A stretch of 64,000 nucleotides of DNA from Pseudomonas mediterranea CFBP 5447. Lineage in GTDB: Bacteria > Pseudomonadota > Gammaproteobacteria > Pseudomonadales > Pseudomonadaceae. The stretch is taken from assembly GCF_000774145.1 (NCBI RefSeq), contig NZ_KN322986.1, positions 620,001 through 684,000 on the forward strand, written 5' to 3'. Both the position numbers and the translations under genes were made by a program. The notes under the pieces were generated by a model. That model was not told where the DNA came from. It saw only the letters and a list, made by a program, of their open reading frames with translations, and did not search any database. Positions 50,499 through 59,200 of this stretch are shown here, piece by piece. Numbering within the stretch: the stretch's first letter is position 1; every line of letters starts with the position of its first letter.

Positions 50499-50588
50499 GT
50501 GGGAGCGAGCCTGCTCGCGAAGAGGCCGGCACATCCAGCACTGAGGGTGCCTGATACACCGCTTTCGCGAGCAAGCCCGCCCCCACAG
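50499..50588. repeat. REPIN, family A
   Basis: Inverted pair TGTGGGAGCGAGCCTGCTCG and TTCGCGAGCAAGCCCGCCCC between the DUF2796 gene and the ABC ATPase gene of the zinc operon. Confidence 0.88.
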
Positions 50589-50620
50589 GGGCTACTCCAT
50601 TTACCCTGACTTCGGCCAAC

Positions 50621-51331
50621 ATGACCCAAGCACTCATCGAATTGTCCGACCTGGTCTTCAGCTGGCCCGGGCATCCACCACTGTTGGATATCCCGGCCTT
50701 TCGCCTCGAAGCCGGCGAAACCCTGTTCCTCAAGGGCCCCAGCGGCAGTGGCAAGACCACCTTGCTGGGGCTGCTGGGCGGGGTGCAGACGCCGGATCGC
50801 GGCAGCGTCCGCCTGCTCGGCCAGTCGCTCAGCGAACTGGGTGCAGGTAGCCGCGACCGCTTTCGCGTGGATCACACCGGCTACATTTTCCAGCAATTCA
50901 ACCTGCTGCCGTTTCTCTCGGTACGCGAGAACGTCGAACTGCCCTGCCACTTTTCCAGGCTACGGGCCCAGCGGTCCATCCAGCGCCACGGCAGCGTCGA
51001 TCAGGCCGCCGCCACGCTGTTGGCCCACCTGGGATTGACCGATCAAACCCTGCTGGAGCGCCGCGCCGACTCGCTGTCTATCGGCCAACAGCAGCGGGTC
51101 GCCGCCGCCCGCGCGTTGATCGGCCAGCCGGAATTGGTGATCGCCGACGAACCGACCTCAGCCCTGGACTACGACGCCCGGGAAAACTTCCTGCGGCTGC
51201 TGTTCGCCGAATGCCGCGAAGCCGGCTCAAGCCTGCTGTTCGTCAGCCATGACCAGAGCCTGGCGCCGCTGTTCGACCGCAACCTCTCGCTGGCCGATCT
51301 CAATCGTGCCGCCAAGCCACTCGAGGTCTGA
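50621..51331 (+). CDS. ABC transporter ATP-binding protein (MacB/LolD type)
   Basis: 236 residues. Walker A GPSGSGKTTLLGLLGG near residue 39, Q-loop YIFQQFNLLPFLSVREN, signature LSIGQQQRVAAARAL, Walker B LVIADEPTSALD, and the H-switch FVSHDQ. Together with the FtsX-like permease it forms a mechanotransmission-type transporter. In this context it is part of the zinc operon. Confidence 0.95.
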   Translation: MTQALIELSDLVFSWPGHPPLLDIPAFRLEAGETLFLKGPSGSGKTTLLGLLGGVQTPDRGSVRLLGQSLSELGAGSRDRFRVDHTGYIFQQFNLLPFLSVRENVELPCHFSRLRAQRSIQRHGSVDQAAATLLAHLGLTDQTLLERRADSLSIGQQQRVAAARALIGQPELVIADEPTSALDYDARENFLRLLFAECREAGSSLLFVSHDQSLAPLFDRNLSLADLNRAAKPLEV

Positions 51332-51332
51332 G

Positions 51333-52598
51333 ATGTATTTGTTCCGTCTAGCCATGGCCAGCCTGGCGAACCGCCGTTTCACCGCGATCCTCACTGCCTT
51401 CGCCATCGCCCTGTCGGTCTGCCTGCTGCTGGCGGTGGAGCGGGTGCGCACTGAGGCGAAAGCCAGTTTTGCCAGCACCATCAGCGGCACCGACCTGATC
51501 GTCGGCGCTCGCTCCGGCTCGGTGAACCTGCTGTTGTACTCGGTGTTCCGCATCGGCAACGCCACCAATAACATCCGCTGGGACAGCTTCGAACATTTCG
51601 CCAGCAACCCGAAAGTGAAATGGGCGATCCCCATGTCCCTGGGCGATTCCCATCGCGGTTACCGGGTAATGGGCACCACCGAGGCCTATTTCGAGCATTA
51701 CCAGTACGGCCGCCAGCAACACCTGGAACTGGCCGATGGTCGGGCTTTTGCCACAGACCCGTTCGAAGTGGTGCTCGGTGCCGAAGTGGCCGAAGCGTTG
51801 CATTACAAGCTCGGCGACAAGCTGGTGCTGGCCCACGGCGTGGCGGCGATCAGCCTGGTCAAGCATGACGACAAGCCCTTCACCGTGGTCGGCATTCTCA
51901 AGCGTACCGGCACCCCGGTGGACCGCACGCTGCATATCAGCCTCGGCGGCATGGAAGCGATTCACATCGATTGGAAAAACGGCGTGCCGGCCCAGGGCAG
52001 CGGTCGCATCAGCGCCGACCAGGCCCGCAACATGGACCTGACGCCCCAAGCCATCACCGCGTTCATGCTTGGCCTCAACAGCAAGATTTCCACCTTTACC
52101 TTGCAGCGCGAAATCAATGAATTCCGTGGCGAGCCGTTGCTGGCGATCCTGCCCGGCGTGGCCCTGCAAGAGTTGTGGAGCTTGATGGGCACGGCGGAAA
52201 AAGCCTTGTTCGTGATTTCGCTGTTCGTGGTCCTGACCGGATTGATCGGCATGCTCACGGCGATCCTCACCAGCCTCAACGAGCGCCGCCGGGAGATGGC
52301 GATCTTGCGTTCGGTGGGCGCGCGGCCGTGGCACATCGCGAGCCTGCTGGTGCTGGAAGCCTTTGCCCTGGCGTTGACCGGAGTGGCCGCCGGGCTGGCC
52401 TTACTGTATATCGGCATCGGCGCCGCCCAGGGTTACGTACAGTCGGCCTATGGCCTGTACCTGCCGTTGAGTTGGCCAAGCGAATATGAATGGACGCTCA
52501 TGGCTGGCATCCTGGTCGCCGCCCTGCTGATGGGCAGCGTGCCGGCCTGGCGCGCCTATCGCCAATCGTTGGCCGACGGCTTGTCGATTCGTTTATGA
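51333..52598 (+). CDS. FtsX-like ABC permease (MacB type)
   Basis: 421 residues. One N-terminal membrane helix (FTAILTAFAIALSVCLLLAV), a long periplasmic domain (about 45-290; FEHFASNPKVKWAIPMSLG), then three helices (ALFVISLFVVLTGLIGMLTA, IASLLVLEAFALALTGVAAG, WTLMAGILVAALLMGSVPAW). It starts 1 base after the ATPase stop. The conserved LNERRREMAILRSVGA loop couples it to the ATPase. Confidence 0.93.
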   Translation: MYLFRLAMASLANRRFTAILTAFAIALSVCLLLAVERVRTEAKASFASTISGTDLIVGARSGSVNLLLYSVFRIGNATNNIRWDSFEHFASNPKVKWAIPMSLGDSHRGYRVMGTTEAYFEHYQYGRQQHLELADGRAFATDPFEVVLGAEVAEALHYKLGDKLVLAHGVAAISLVKHDDKPFTVVGILKRTGTPVDRTLHISLGGMEAIHIDWKNGVPAQGSGRISADQARNMDLTPQAITAFMLGLNSKISTFTLQREINEFRGEPLLAILPGVALQELWSLMGTAEKALFVISLFVVLTGLIGMLTAILTSLNERRREMAILRSVGARPWHIASLLVLEAFALALTGVAAGLALLYIGIGAAQGYVQSAYGLYLPLSWPSEYEWTLMAGILVAALLMGSVPAWRAYRQSLADGLSIRL

Positions 52599-52609
52599 GG
52601 ACATTGAAG

Positions 52610-53128
52610 ATGCCCCGCGCCCTGCTTGCGCTGTTGATGATGGTCGCCCTGCCGCTGTGGGCGGCCGAGCCGAGGGACCTGGCCTGGTCAGAAATGATCC
52701 CGCCCGACGCGCCGCCGGAAGCGCCGAACATGACCCCGCTGCATGACCTGTCGCAGATGGGCAATGCACTGTCCGCCGAGTCCGCCCCGGCCGCCAAGCA
52801 GGACATGCCCAATGCACCGGTGGTCAAGGCGCTCGACGGCCAGCAGATTCGCTTGCCGGGCTACATCGTGCCGCTGGAAGTCAGCGAGGAAGGCCGCACC
52901 ACGGACTTTTTGCTGGTGCCGTATTTCGGCGCCTGCATCCATGTGCCGCCACCGCCTTCGAATCAGATCGTGCATGTGAAAAGCGAAGTCGGGGTGAAGC
53001 TCGATGAGCTGTACCAGCCGTACTGGGTCGAAGGGCCGATGCAGGTCAAGCCGTCCACCAGCGAACTGGCCGATGCCGGGTACCAGATGGAGGCTGAGAA
53101 GATTTATGTGTATGAGCTGCCGGAGTGA
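52610..53128 (+). CDS. DUF3299 periplasmic protein of the zinc operon
   Basis: 172 residues from ATG 52610 (GAGG site 9 bases before); the ATG at 52595 overlaps the permease stop but has no ribosome site. Signal peptide MPRALLALLMMVALPLWAA. The family core is LPGYIVPLEVSEEGRTTDFL, LVPYFGACIHVPPPPSNQIV, with a Cys and His (CIHVPPPP). Role in metal handling is suspected from its constant place next to the FtsX/ABC pair. Confidence 0.87.
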   Translation: MPRALLALLMMVALPLWAAEPRDLAWSEMIPPDAPPEAPNMTPLHDLSQMGNALSAESAPAAKQDMPNAPVVKALDGQQIRLPGYIVPLEVSEEGRTTDFLLVPYFGACIHVPPPPSNQIVHVKSEVGVKLDELYQPYWVEGPMQVKPSTSELADAGYQMEAEKIYVYELPE

Positions 53129-53156
53129 AGCCGGCAGTCATGCATTGTCTGTGAGA

Positions 53157-53239
53157 TAGCTATCGCTAGCAGGCTCGCTCTCACAGGGGATTCTTGGTGT
53201 TCTCAGGATCAGTGTGGGGGCGAGCCTGCTTGCGATGAG
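53157..53239. repeat. degenerate REPIN, family A
   Basis: Decayed inverted pair (TATCGCTAGCAGGCTCGCTC and TGTGGGGGCGAGCCTGCTTG) between the DUF3299 gene and ompW. Confidence 0.8.
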
Positions 53240-53342
53240 GCCCTCAAAATGCTCATCACACTTTCATTGAGCTGAGTCAAAAGACCGGTCCAGAGCGCTC
53301 CGTACCATGGGACATCCTTTTCAAATGTCCTCTGGAGCCCCC

Positions 53343-54041
53343 ATGCACAAGTCCTTGCTCAGCGCTTCCCTCGTCGCCCTCGCGCTCGCCGCCCCTCTCG
53401 CACAGGCCCATACGGCCGGCGATATCATCGTTCGCGCCGGTGCCATTACCGTCAATCCGGAAGCCGACAGTTCCAGCGTCAAGGTCGACCGTGGCCCGCT
53501 GGCCGGTGCCGACCTGGGCGGCAAGGCGACCATGAGCAGCGATACGCAACTGGGCTTGAACTTCGCCTACATGATGACCGACCACCTGGGCCTCGAGCTG
53601 CTGGCGGCCTCGCCGTTCGAGCACGACGTGAAGATCAAGGGCACCGCCCTGGGCGCGGCCAATGGCAAGCTCGGCACCCTCAAGCACCTGCCGCCGACCC
53701 TGAGCCTGGTCTACTACCCGCTCGACGCCAAATCGGCATTCCAACCGTATGTCGGCGCCGGCATCAACTACACCTGGATCTACGACGAGCACGTCGGCAG
53801 CGACGCCGGCGCCAACGGCTTCAGCAATTTCCGCGCGAGCAACAGCTGGGGCATGGCGTGGCAAGTGGGCGCCGACTACATGCTGACCGACAACATCATG
53901 ATCAACGGCCAGATCCGTTACATCGACATCGACACCACGGCGTATGTCGATAACAACGCCGTGGCCGGCGGCACCCGGGCCAAGGTGAATGTCGATGTGG
54001 ATCCGTGGATCTACATGGTGGGGTTGGGTTACAAGTTCTAA
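53343..54041 (+). CDS. ompW: OmpW-family outer membrane beta-barrel
   Basis: 232 residues with signal peptide (LLSASLVALALAAPLAQA) and cleavage before HTAGDIIVRAGAITV. Typical OmpW pieces: QLGLNFAYMMTDHLGLELLA, THLPPTLSLVYYPLD (here KHLPPTLSLVYYPLD), PYVGAGINYTWIYDE, and the end VDVDPWIYMVGLGYKF with terminal Phe for Bam insertion. It forms an eight-stranded channel for small hydrophobic molecules. GGAG lies before ATG 53343. Single gene. Confidence 0.95.
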   Translation: MHKSLLSASLVALALAAPLAQAHTAGDIIVRAGAITVNPEADSSSVKVDRGPLAGADLGGKATMSSDTQLGLNFAYMMTDHLGLELLAASPFEHDVKIKGTALGAANGKLGTLKHLPPTLSLVYYPLDAKSAFQPYVGAGINYTWIYDEHVGSDAGANGFSNFRASNSWGMAWQVGADYMLTDNIMINGQIRYIDIDTTAYVDNNAVAGGTRAKVNVDVDPWIYMVGLGYKF

Positions 54042-54065
54042 CCGAACTCGAATATACGACGTCCC

Positions 54066-54155
54066 TGTGGGAGCGAGCCTGCTCGCGATGGCGGCACGAC
54101 AGTCACTGAAGCGGTGAATGTCAGGCCGCTATCGCGAGCAGGCTCGCTCCCACAG
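54066..54155. repeat. REPIN, family A
   Basis: Inverted pair between the converging ompW and epimerase genes; its second arm runs into a T-rich stretch that may help termination. Confidence 0.9.
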
Positions 54156-54178
54156 TTTTTTTTGTGGCGATTGGAAAC

Positions 54179-55108
54179 TCAGCGGCCCAACAACCGCGCC
54201 AGCCCCACGCTCATCGGCGTCTGCTGCGGGAAGCTGAAGCGCTGCAACAACCGATGATTATCCGCCCGAGAATGCTTGATATCCCCCGAACGCGCCGGGC
54301 CGTAGCTGACCGGAGGCAGGTCACCGACCACCGAGGCCAGGGCCTGGAGCAGTTGTTTGAGCGTCGTGGCCTGGTTCCAGCCGACGTTCACCGCCCCGAC
54401 TTCCACCTCAGGTTTCTCGATGGCCTGCACCAGCACGTCCACCAGGTCTTCGACGTAGACGAAGTCACGGGTCTGCTCGCCATCGCCGAACACGGTGATC
54501 GGCAACCCCTTCTGTGCCCGCTCGCTGAAGATGCTGATGACCCCGGAATACGGCGAGGACGGATCCTGGCGCGGGCCATAGATATTGAAGAAGCGGAACA
54601 CCACCGGCTCCAGCGCGTGCTGGCGACGATAGAAGTCAAGGTAGAACTCGCTGGCCAGCTTGTCCGAGGCGTAGGGTGTCAGCGGCGCCTTGGTGGTTTC
54701 TTCGTCGATGGACTGGCCTTCTCCGTTGTTGCCGTAGACCGCGGCGCTGGAAGCAAACAGCACCCGCTTCACGCCGGCCTGGCGCATGGCTTCGCAGACA
54801 TTCAGGGTGCCGATGAAATTGCTCTGGTGAGTGCGTACCGGGTCATCCACCGAGGCTTGCACCGACGCCACCGCGGCCAGGTGCGCCACGGCGCTGCAAC
54901 CGGCCATGGCCCGGGCCACCAGGGCGGCATCGGCGACGTCGCCTTCGATCAGTTCGACGGCGGGGTTGTCCAGCGGCAGGTTGCTGCGCTTGCCGGTGGA
55001 CAGGTCATCGAGGATGCGCACCGAGTGTCCCTTGGCGAGCAAGGCGTCGGTCAGGTGCGAACCAATGAAGCCCGCACCGCCGGTGATGAGAACAGGGCCG
55101 TCAGCCAT
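54179..55108 (-). CDS. NAD-dependent sugar epimerase (UDP-glucose 4-epimerase type)
   Basis: 309 residues. Extended SDR: ITGGAGFIGSHLTDALLAKG at the N-terminus, SAAVYG, and the Y-x3-K pair in LTPYASDKLASEFYLDFYR near residue 145; FNIYGPRQDPSSPYSGVIS follows. Probably makes a UDP-sugar for LPS or exopolysaccharide. ATG 55108 overlaps the previous gene by 8 bases, so it is coupled to the RmlD-like protein. Confidence 0.92.
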   Translation of the reverse strand: MADGPVLITGGAGFIGSHLTDALLAKGHSVRILDDLSTGKRSNLPLDNPAVELIEGDVADAALVARAMAGCSAVAHLAAVASVQASVDDPVRTHQSNFIGTLNVCEAMRQAGVKRVLFASSAAVYGNNGEGQSIDEETTKAPLTPYASDKLASEFYLDFYRRQHALEPVVFRFFNIYGPRQDPSSPYSGVISIFSERAQKGLPITVFGDGEQTRDFVYVEDLVDVLVQAIEKPEVEVGAVNVGWNQATTLKQLLQALASVVGDLPPVSYGPARSGDIKHSRADNHRLLQRFSFPQQTPMSVGLARLLGR

Positions 55109-55985
55109 GGCGATAAAACCTATCCAGTAAGCCCGGGAGCGCGGCGCGCCAGGCGCGGGGCTTGATCCCGAAAGTGTGCAGAATTTTCTTGCAGGCCAGT
55201 ACCGCGTGCTGCGGTTCTTCCGCGGCATCCGGCCGTGCGGCGTGAGCCTGGGGCGTGGGCTCTTCGATTGCCAGCGGATGCAGGGCACGGGCTTCGGTGA
55301 GGATCGCCTGGCCCAGCGCCAGCGGCGTGGTCGCCTCATGCCCGGCGTAATGATAAGTGCCCCACAGCGGCGCGGCGCAATCGAGTTGCTTGAGCACGGA
55401 GATGATCACCCGGGCCGCATCGTCCACCGGCGTCGGGTTACCACGACGGTCATCGGCCAGCAACAGCTCGTCGGGCTGCTCGGCCCGGGCGAGAAAACGT
55501 CCGAGGATGCCGTCGGCGCTGTCGTCCAGCAGCCAGCCGAAGCGCAGCAGCACATGTTGCGGGCACGTGGCGCGCACACTTTGCTCGATCCGCCACAGGG
55601 CCTGGCCGCGCAGGCCCAGGGGCACGGGCTCGTCTTTTTCGCTGTAGGCGGTGGCGCGGGAGCCGTCGAATACGCGATAGCTCGACGGTTGCAGCAAGAT
55701 GATGTTGTGGTGCTGGCACAATTCGGCCAGGCGCTCGACTGCACGCTCCTGGCTGGCCAGGCGCTGCTCGCTGACGACCTCGGCCTGAAACCAGTCGAAG
55801 TAGTACGCCAGATTGATCAAGGCGTCCGGGCGGGTGTCGTCGAGCAACTGTGTCAGGCTCGCGGCATCCCAGCCATCTTCTGGGGGGCGGGGGGCGAGAA
55901 AACCGATGTCTTCTTCCGCACCGAGGCGAATCAGCGCCTGCCCAAGGGCATTTCCGCCGCCCAGTAACATAAGGCGCATTCGCAT
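55101..55985 (-). CDS. RmlD-like sugar nucleotide-binding protein, catalytic pair missing
   Basis: 294 residues. Rossmann start MRLMLLGGGNALGQALIRLG and RmlD-like middle (PDALINLAYYFDWFQAE, LQPSSYRVFDG, LLRFGWLLDD). Where SDR enzymes have Y-x3-K the sequence reads PLGLRGQALWRIEQ, with no Tyr and Gln for Lys, so ordinary reductase chemistry is unlikely. It may be a regulatory subunit or binding partner of the epimerase encoded next. A REPIN lies upstream. Confidence 0.85.
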   Translation of the reverse strand: MRMRLMLLGGGNALGQALIRLGAEEDIGFLAPRPPEDGWDAASLTQLLDDTRPDALINLAYYFDWFQAEVVSEQRLASQERAVERLAELCQHHNIILLQPSSYRVFDGSRATAYSEKDEPVPLGLRGQALWRIEQSVRATCPQHVLLRFGWLLDDSADGILGRFLARAEQPDELLLADDRRGNPTPVDDAARVIISVLKQLDCAAPLWGTYHYAGHEATTPLALGQAILTEARALHPLAIEEPTPQAHAARPDAAEEPQHAVLACKKILHTFGIKPRAWRAALPGLLDRFYRHG

Positions 55986-56129
55986 AAAGTCAGCAGGCCC
56001 AGTCTGTTGGCACAAGAATTTGGTCGACAACGCCCACGGGCGTCGCCGGAATCGTTGCATTTTGCGGGTTTAGTGCGCAACCGTCACCCGTAAAGTGCAG
56101 ATCCGAGATTTTCGCCGCGCTCCAGGGCC

Positions 56130-56205
56130 TCATCGCGAGCAGGCTCGCTCCCACAGGACGAAGCGCAGCCGATCCATTGTGGGAGCGAGCCTGCTCGCGA
56201 TAGGG
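56130..56205. repeat. REPIN, family A
   Basis: Inverted pair in the divergent 287-base gap between the RmlD-like gene and lhr. I see no clear promoter boxes in the rest of that gap. Confidence 0.9.
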
Positions 56206-56272
56206 CCTGCCAGGCAACAGAGATACCCGCCGGCACTTGCATCTTCCTCATCCCACCCGCATAACTGCCCCT

Positions 56273-59200
56273 ATGAATCTGCCCCTTGCAGCCGACCACG
56301 CCATGGCAGGCTTTCACCCCGCCGTCCGCGCCTGGTTCAGCCAGACTTTCCCGGCGGTCACGGCCGCCCAGGCCCGGGCGTGGCCGTTGATCGGCCAGCG
56401 TCGTTCGACCCTGGTGGCCGCGCCCACCGGTTCGGGCAAGACCCTCACGGCGTTTCTCGCCGTGCTCGATGACTTGGTGCACCGCGGCCTGGAACAGGGC
56501 GGCCTGCCGGACCAGACCCTGGTGGTCTACGTCTCGCCGCTCAAGGCCTTGAGCAACGACATCCGGATCAACCTGCAAACACCGCTGGCCGGCATCACCG
56601 AACAATTGCGCCAGATGGGCCTGCCGCCCCTGCAAATCACCACCGCCGTGCGCACCGGCGACACCCCGCAGAAAGAACGCTCGGCGATGCGCAAGGCCGC
56701 GCCGCACATTCTGGTGACCACGCCCGAATCGCTCTATGTGCTGCTCGGCTCCGATTCCGGGCGACAGATGCTCGCCAGCACCCGCACGGTGATCGTCGAT
56801 GAAATCCACGCCATCGCCGCCAGCAAGCGCGGCAGCCACCTGGCCCTGAGCCTGGAGCGCCTGCAAGCGCTGTGCAGCGAGCCGCTGGTGCGCGTCGGCC
56901 TGTCCGCCACGCAAAAGCCCATCGAAGCGGTGTCACGCTTTCTGGTGGGCGAAGGCCGCTCATGCGAAATCGTCGACATCGGCCATGCCCGCCCCCGCGA
57001 CCTGGACATCGAGGTGCCGCCGGTGCCGCTCTCTGCGGTGATGGCCAATGACGTGTGGGAACTGGTCTACAACCGTCTTGCCGAGCTCGCCCGGGCCCAC
57101 CGCACCACCCTGGTATTCGTCAATACCCGGCGCTTGGCCGAACGCTTGAGCCGCCATCTGAGCGAGCGCCTGGGCAAGGACGCCGTGGCCGCCCACCATG
57201 GCAGCCTGGCGAAAGAGTTTCGCCTCGACGCCGAGCAACGGCTCAAGCGTGGCGAATTGCAGGTGCTGATCGCCACCGCGTCCCTGGAACTGGGCATCGA
57301 CATCGGCGACGTCGACCTGGTGTGCCAGATCGCCTCGCCCCGCTCGATTTCGGCGTTCCTGCAACGGGTTGGCCGTTCCGGCCACCAAGTTGGTGGCACG
57401 CCCAAGGGGCGTCTGTTCGCCACCACCCGCGACGACCTGATCGAGTGCGCCGCCCTGCTCGATTGCGTACGCCGGGGCGAACTGGACATCCTGCACATCC
57501 CCAAGGCACCGCTGGACGTGCTGGCCCAGCAGATCGTTGCCGAGGTCAGCTGCCAGGAATGGCAGGAACAGGCCTTGCTCGACGTCTTTCGCCGCGCTTC
57601 GCCCTACGCCGGACTGGACGAAGGGCATTATCAGGCGCTGTTGCAAATGCTCGCCGAAGGCCTCAACAGTCGCCAGGGCGTGCGCAGCGCCTACCTGCAT
57701 CGCGACGCGGTCGCCCGCACCCTGCGCGGGCGGCGGGGCAGCAAACTGACCGCCGTGACCAGCGGCGGCACCATCCCGGACAACGCCGACTACAGCGTGC
57801 TGCTCGAACCCCAGGGCCTGAACATCGGCAGCGTCAACGAAGATTTCGCGGTGGAGAGCATCGCCGGCGACGTGTTCCAGCTCGGCAATACCTCCTACCG
57901 CATCATTCGCGTCGAGACCGGCCGCGTGCGGGTCGAGGACGCCCAGGGCCAGCCGCCGACCATTCCGTTCTGGCTCGGCGAAGCCCCGGGACGCAGCGCC
58001 GAACTGTCCCTGGCCGTGGCGCGCCTGCAAGCACAGCTCGATCAACTGCTCGGCGCCACACCCGGCAATCTGCAACCGGCCCTCGATTGGCTGACCGGTA
58101 CCCTACAGCTGAACCTGGCCAGTGCCGAGCAACTGCTGGACTACCTGGCCCCGGCCCGCCTGGCCTTCGGCGCCCTGCCGTCCCAGGACACGCTGGTGAT
58201 GGAGCGGTTCTTCGATGAGTCCGGCGGCACCCAACTGATCATTCATACGCCGTTCGGCAGCCGCATCAACCGCGCCTGGGGCCTGGCCCTGCGCAAGCGT
58301 TTCTGCCGCACCTTCAATTTCGAATTGCAGGCCGCCGCCAGCGAAGACGCCATCGTGCTGTCGTTGTCTACCAGCCACAGTTTCGAGCTGGATGAAGTCT
58401 GGCGCTACCTCAACAGCCACAGCGCCGAACAGATCCTGGTGCAGGCGGTGCTGGATGCGCCGCTGTTCGGCGTGCGCTGGCGCTGGAATGCCGGGGTGGC
58501 CCTGGCCCTGCCGCGCTACACCGGCGGACGCAAGGTCGCCCCGCAGATCCAGCGGATGAAGAGCGAAGACCTGATCGCCAGCGTGTTCCCCGACCAGATC
58601 GCCTGCCTGGAGAACCTCGCCGGCGAGCGGGAAATCCCCGATCACCCGCTGATAGAGCAGACCCTCGACGACTGCCTGCACGAAGCCATGGACAGCGAAG
58701 GCTGGCTGGCGCTGTTGCGACGCATGGAAGCGGGCGAGGTTCGCCTGATCAGCCGCGACCTGCCCGCCCCGTCGCCCCTGGCGGCCGAAATCCTCAGCGC
58801 TCGCCCCTACACTTTCCTCGACGACGCGCCGCTGGAAGAGCGCCGGACCCAGGCAGTCATCAACCGGCGCTGGAGCGATCCACAATCCACCGACGACCTT
58901 GGCGCGCTGGACGCCGAGGCCATCCAGTCGGTCAGGGAAGAAGCCTGGCCGACCCCGGCCAACCTCGATGAAATGCATGAAGCACTGATGAGCCTGGCCT
59001 GCATCGCCGACAACGAAGCCAGCGCTCACGAATCGTGGCCCGGCTGGCTGCAGGCGCTGGCCGACCGTGGGCGCGCCAGCCATGTGCAAATCAGCGCCGA
59101 GCGCGGCCTGTGGGTGCCACTGGAGCGGCTGACCTGCCTGCAAGGGGTTTATCCACAGGCCCCATGGCAGCCCGCACTGACACCCCTGGCCGGGTTCGAT

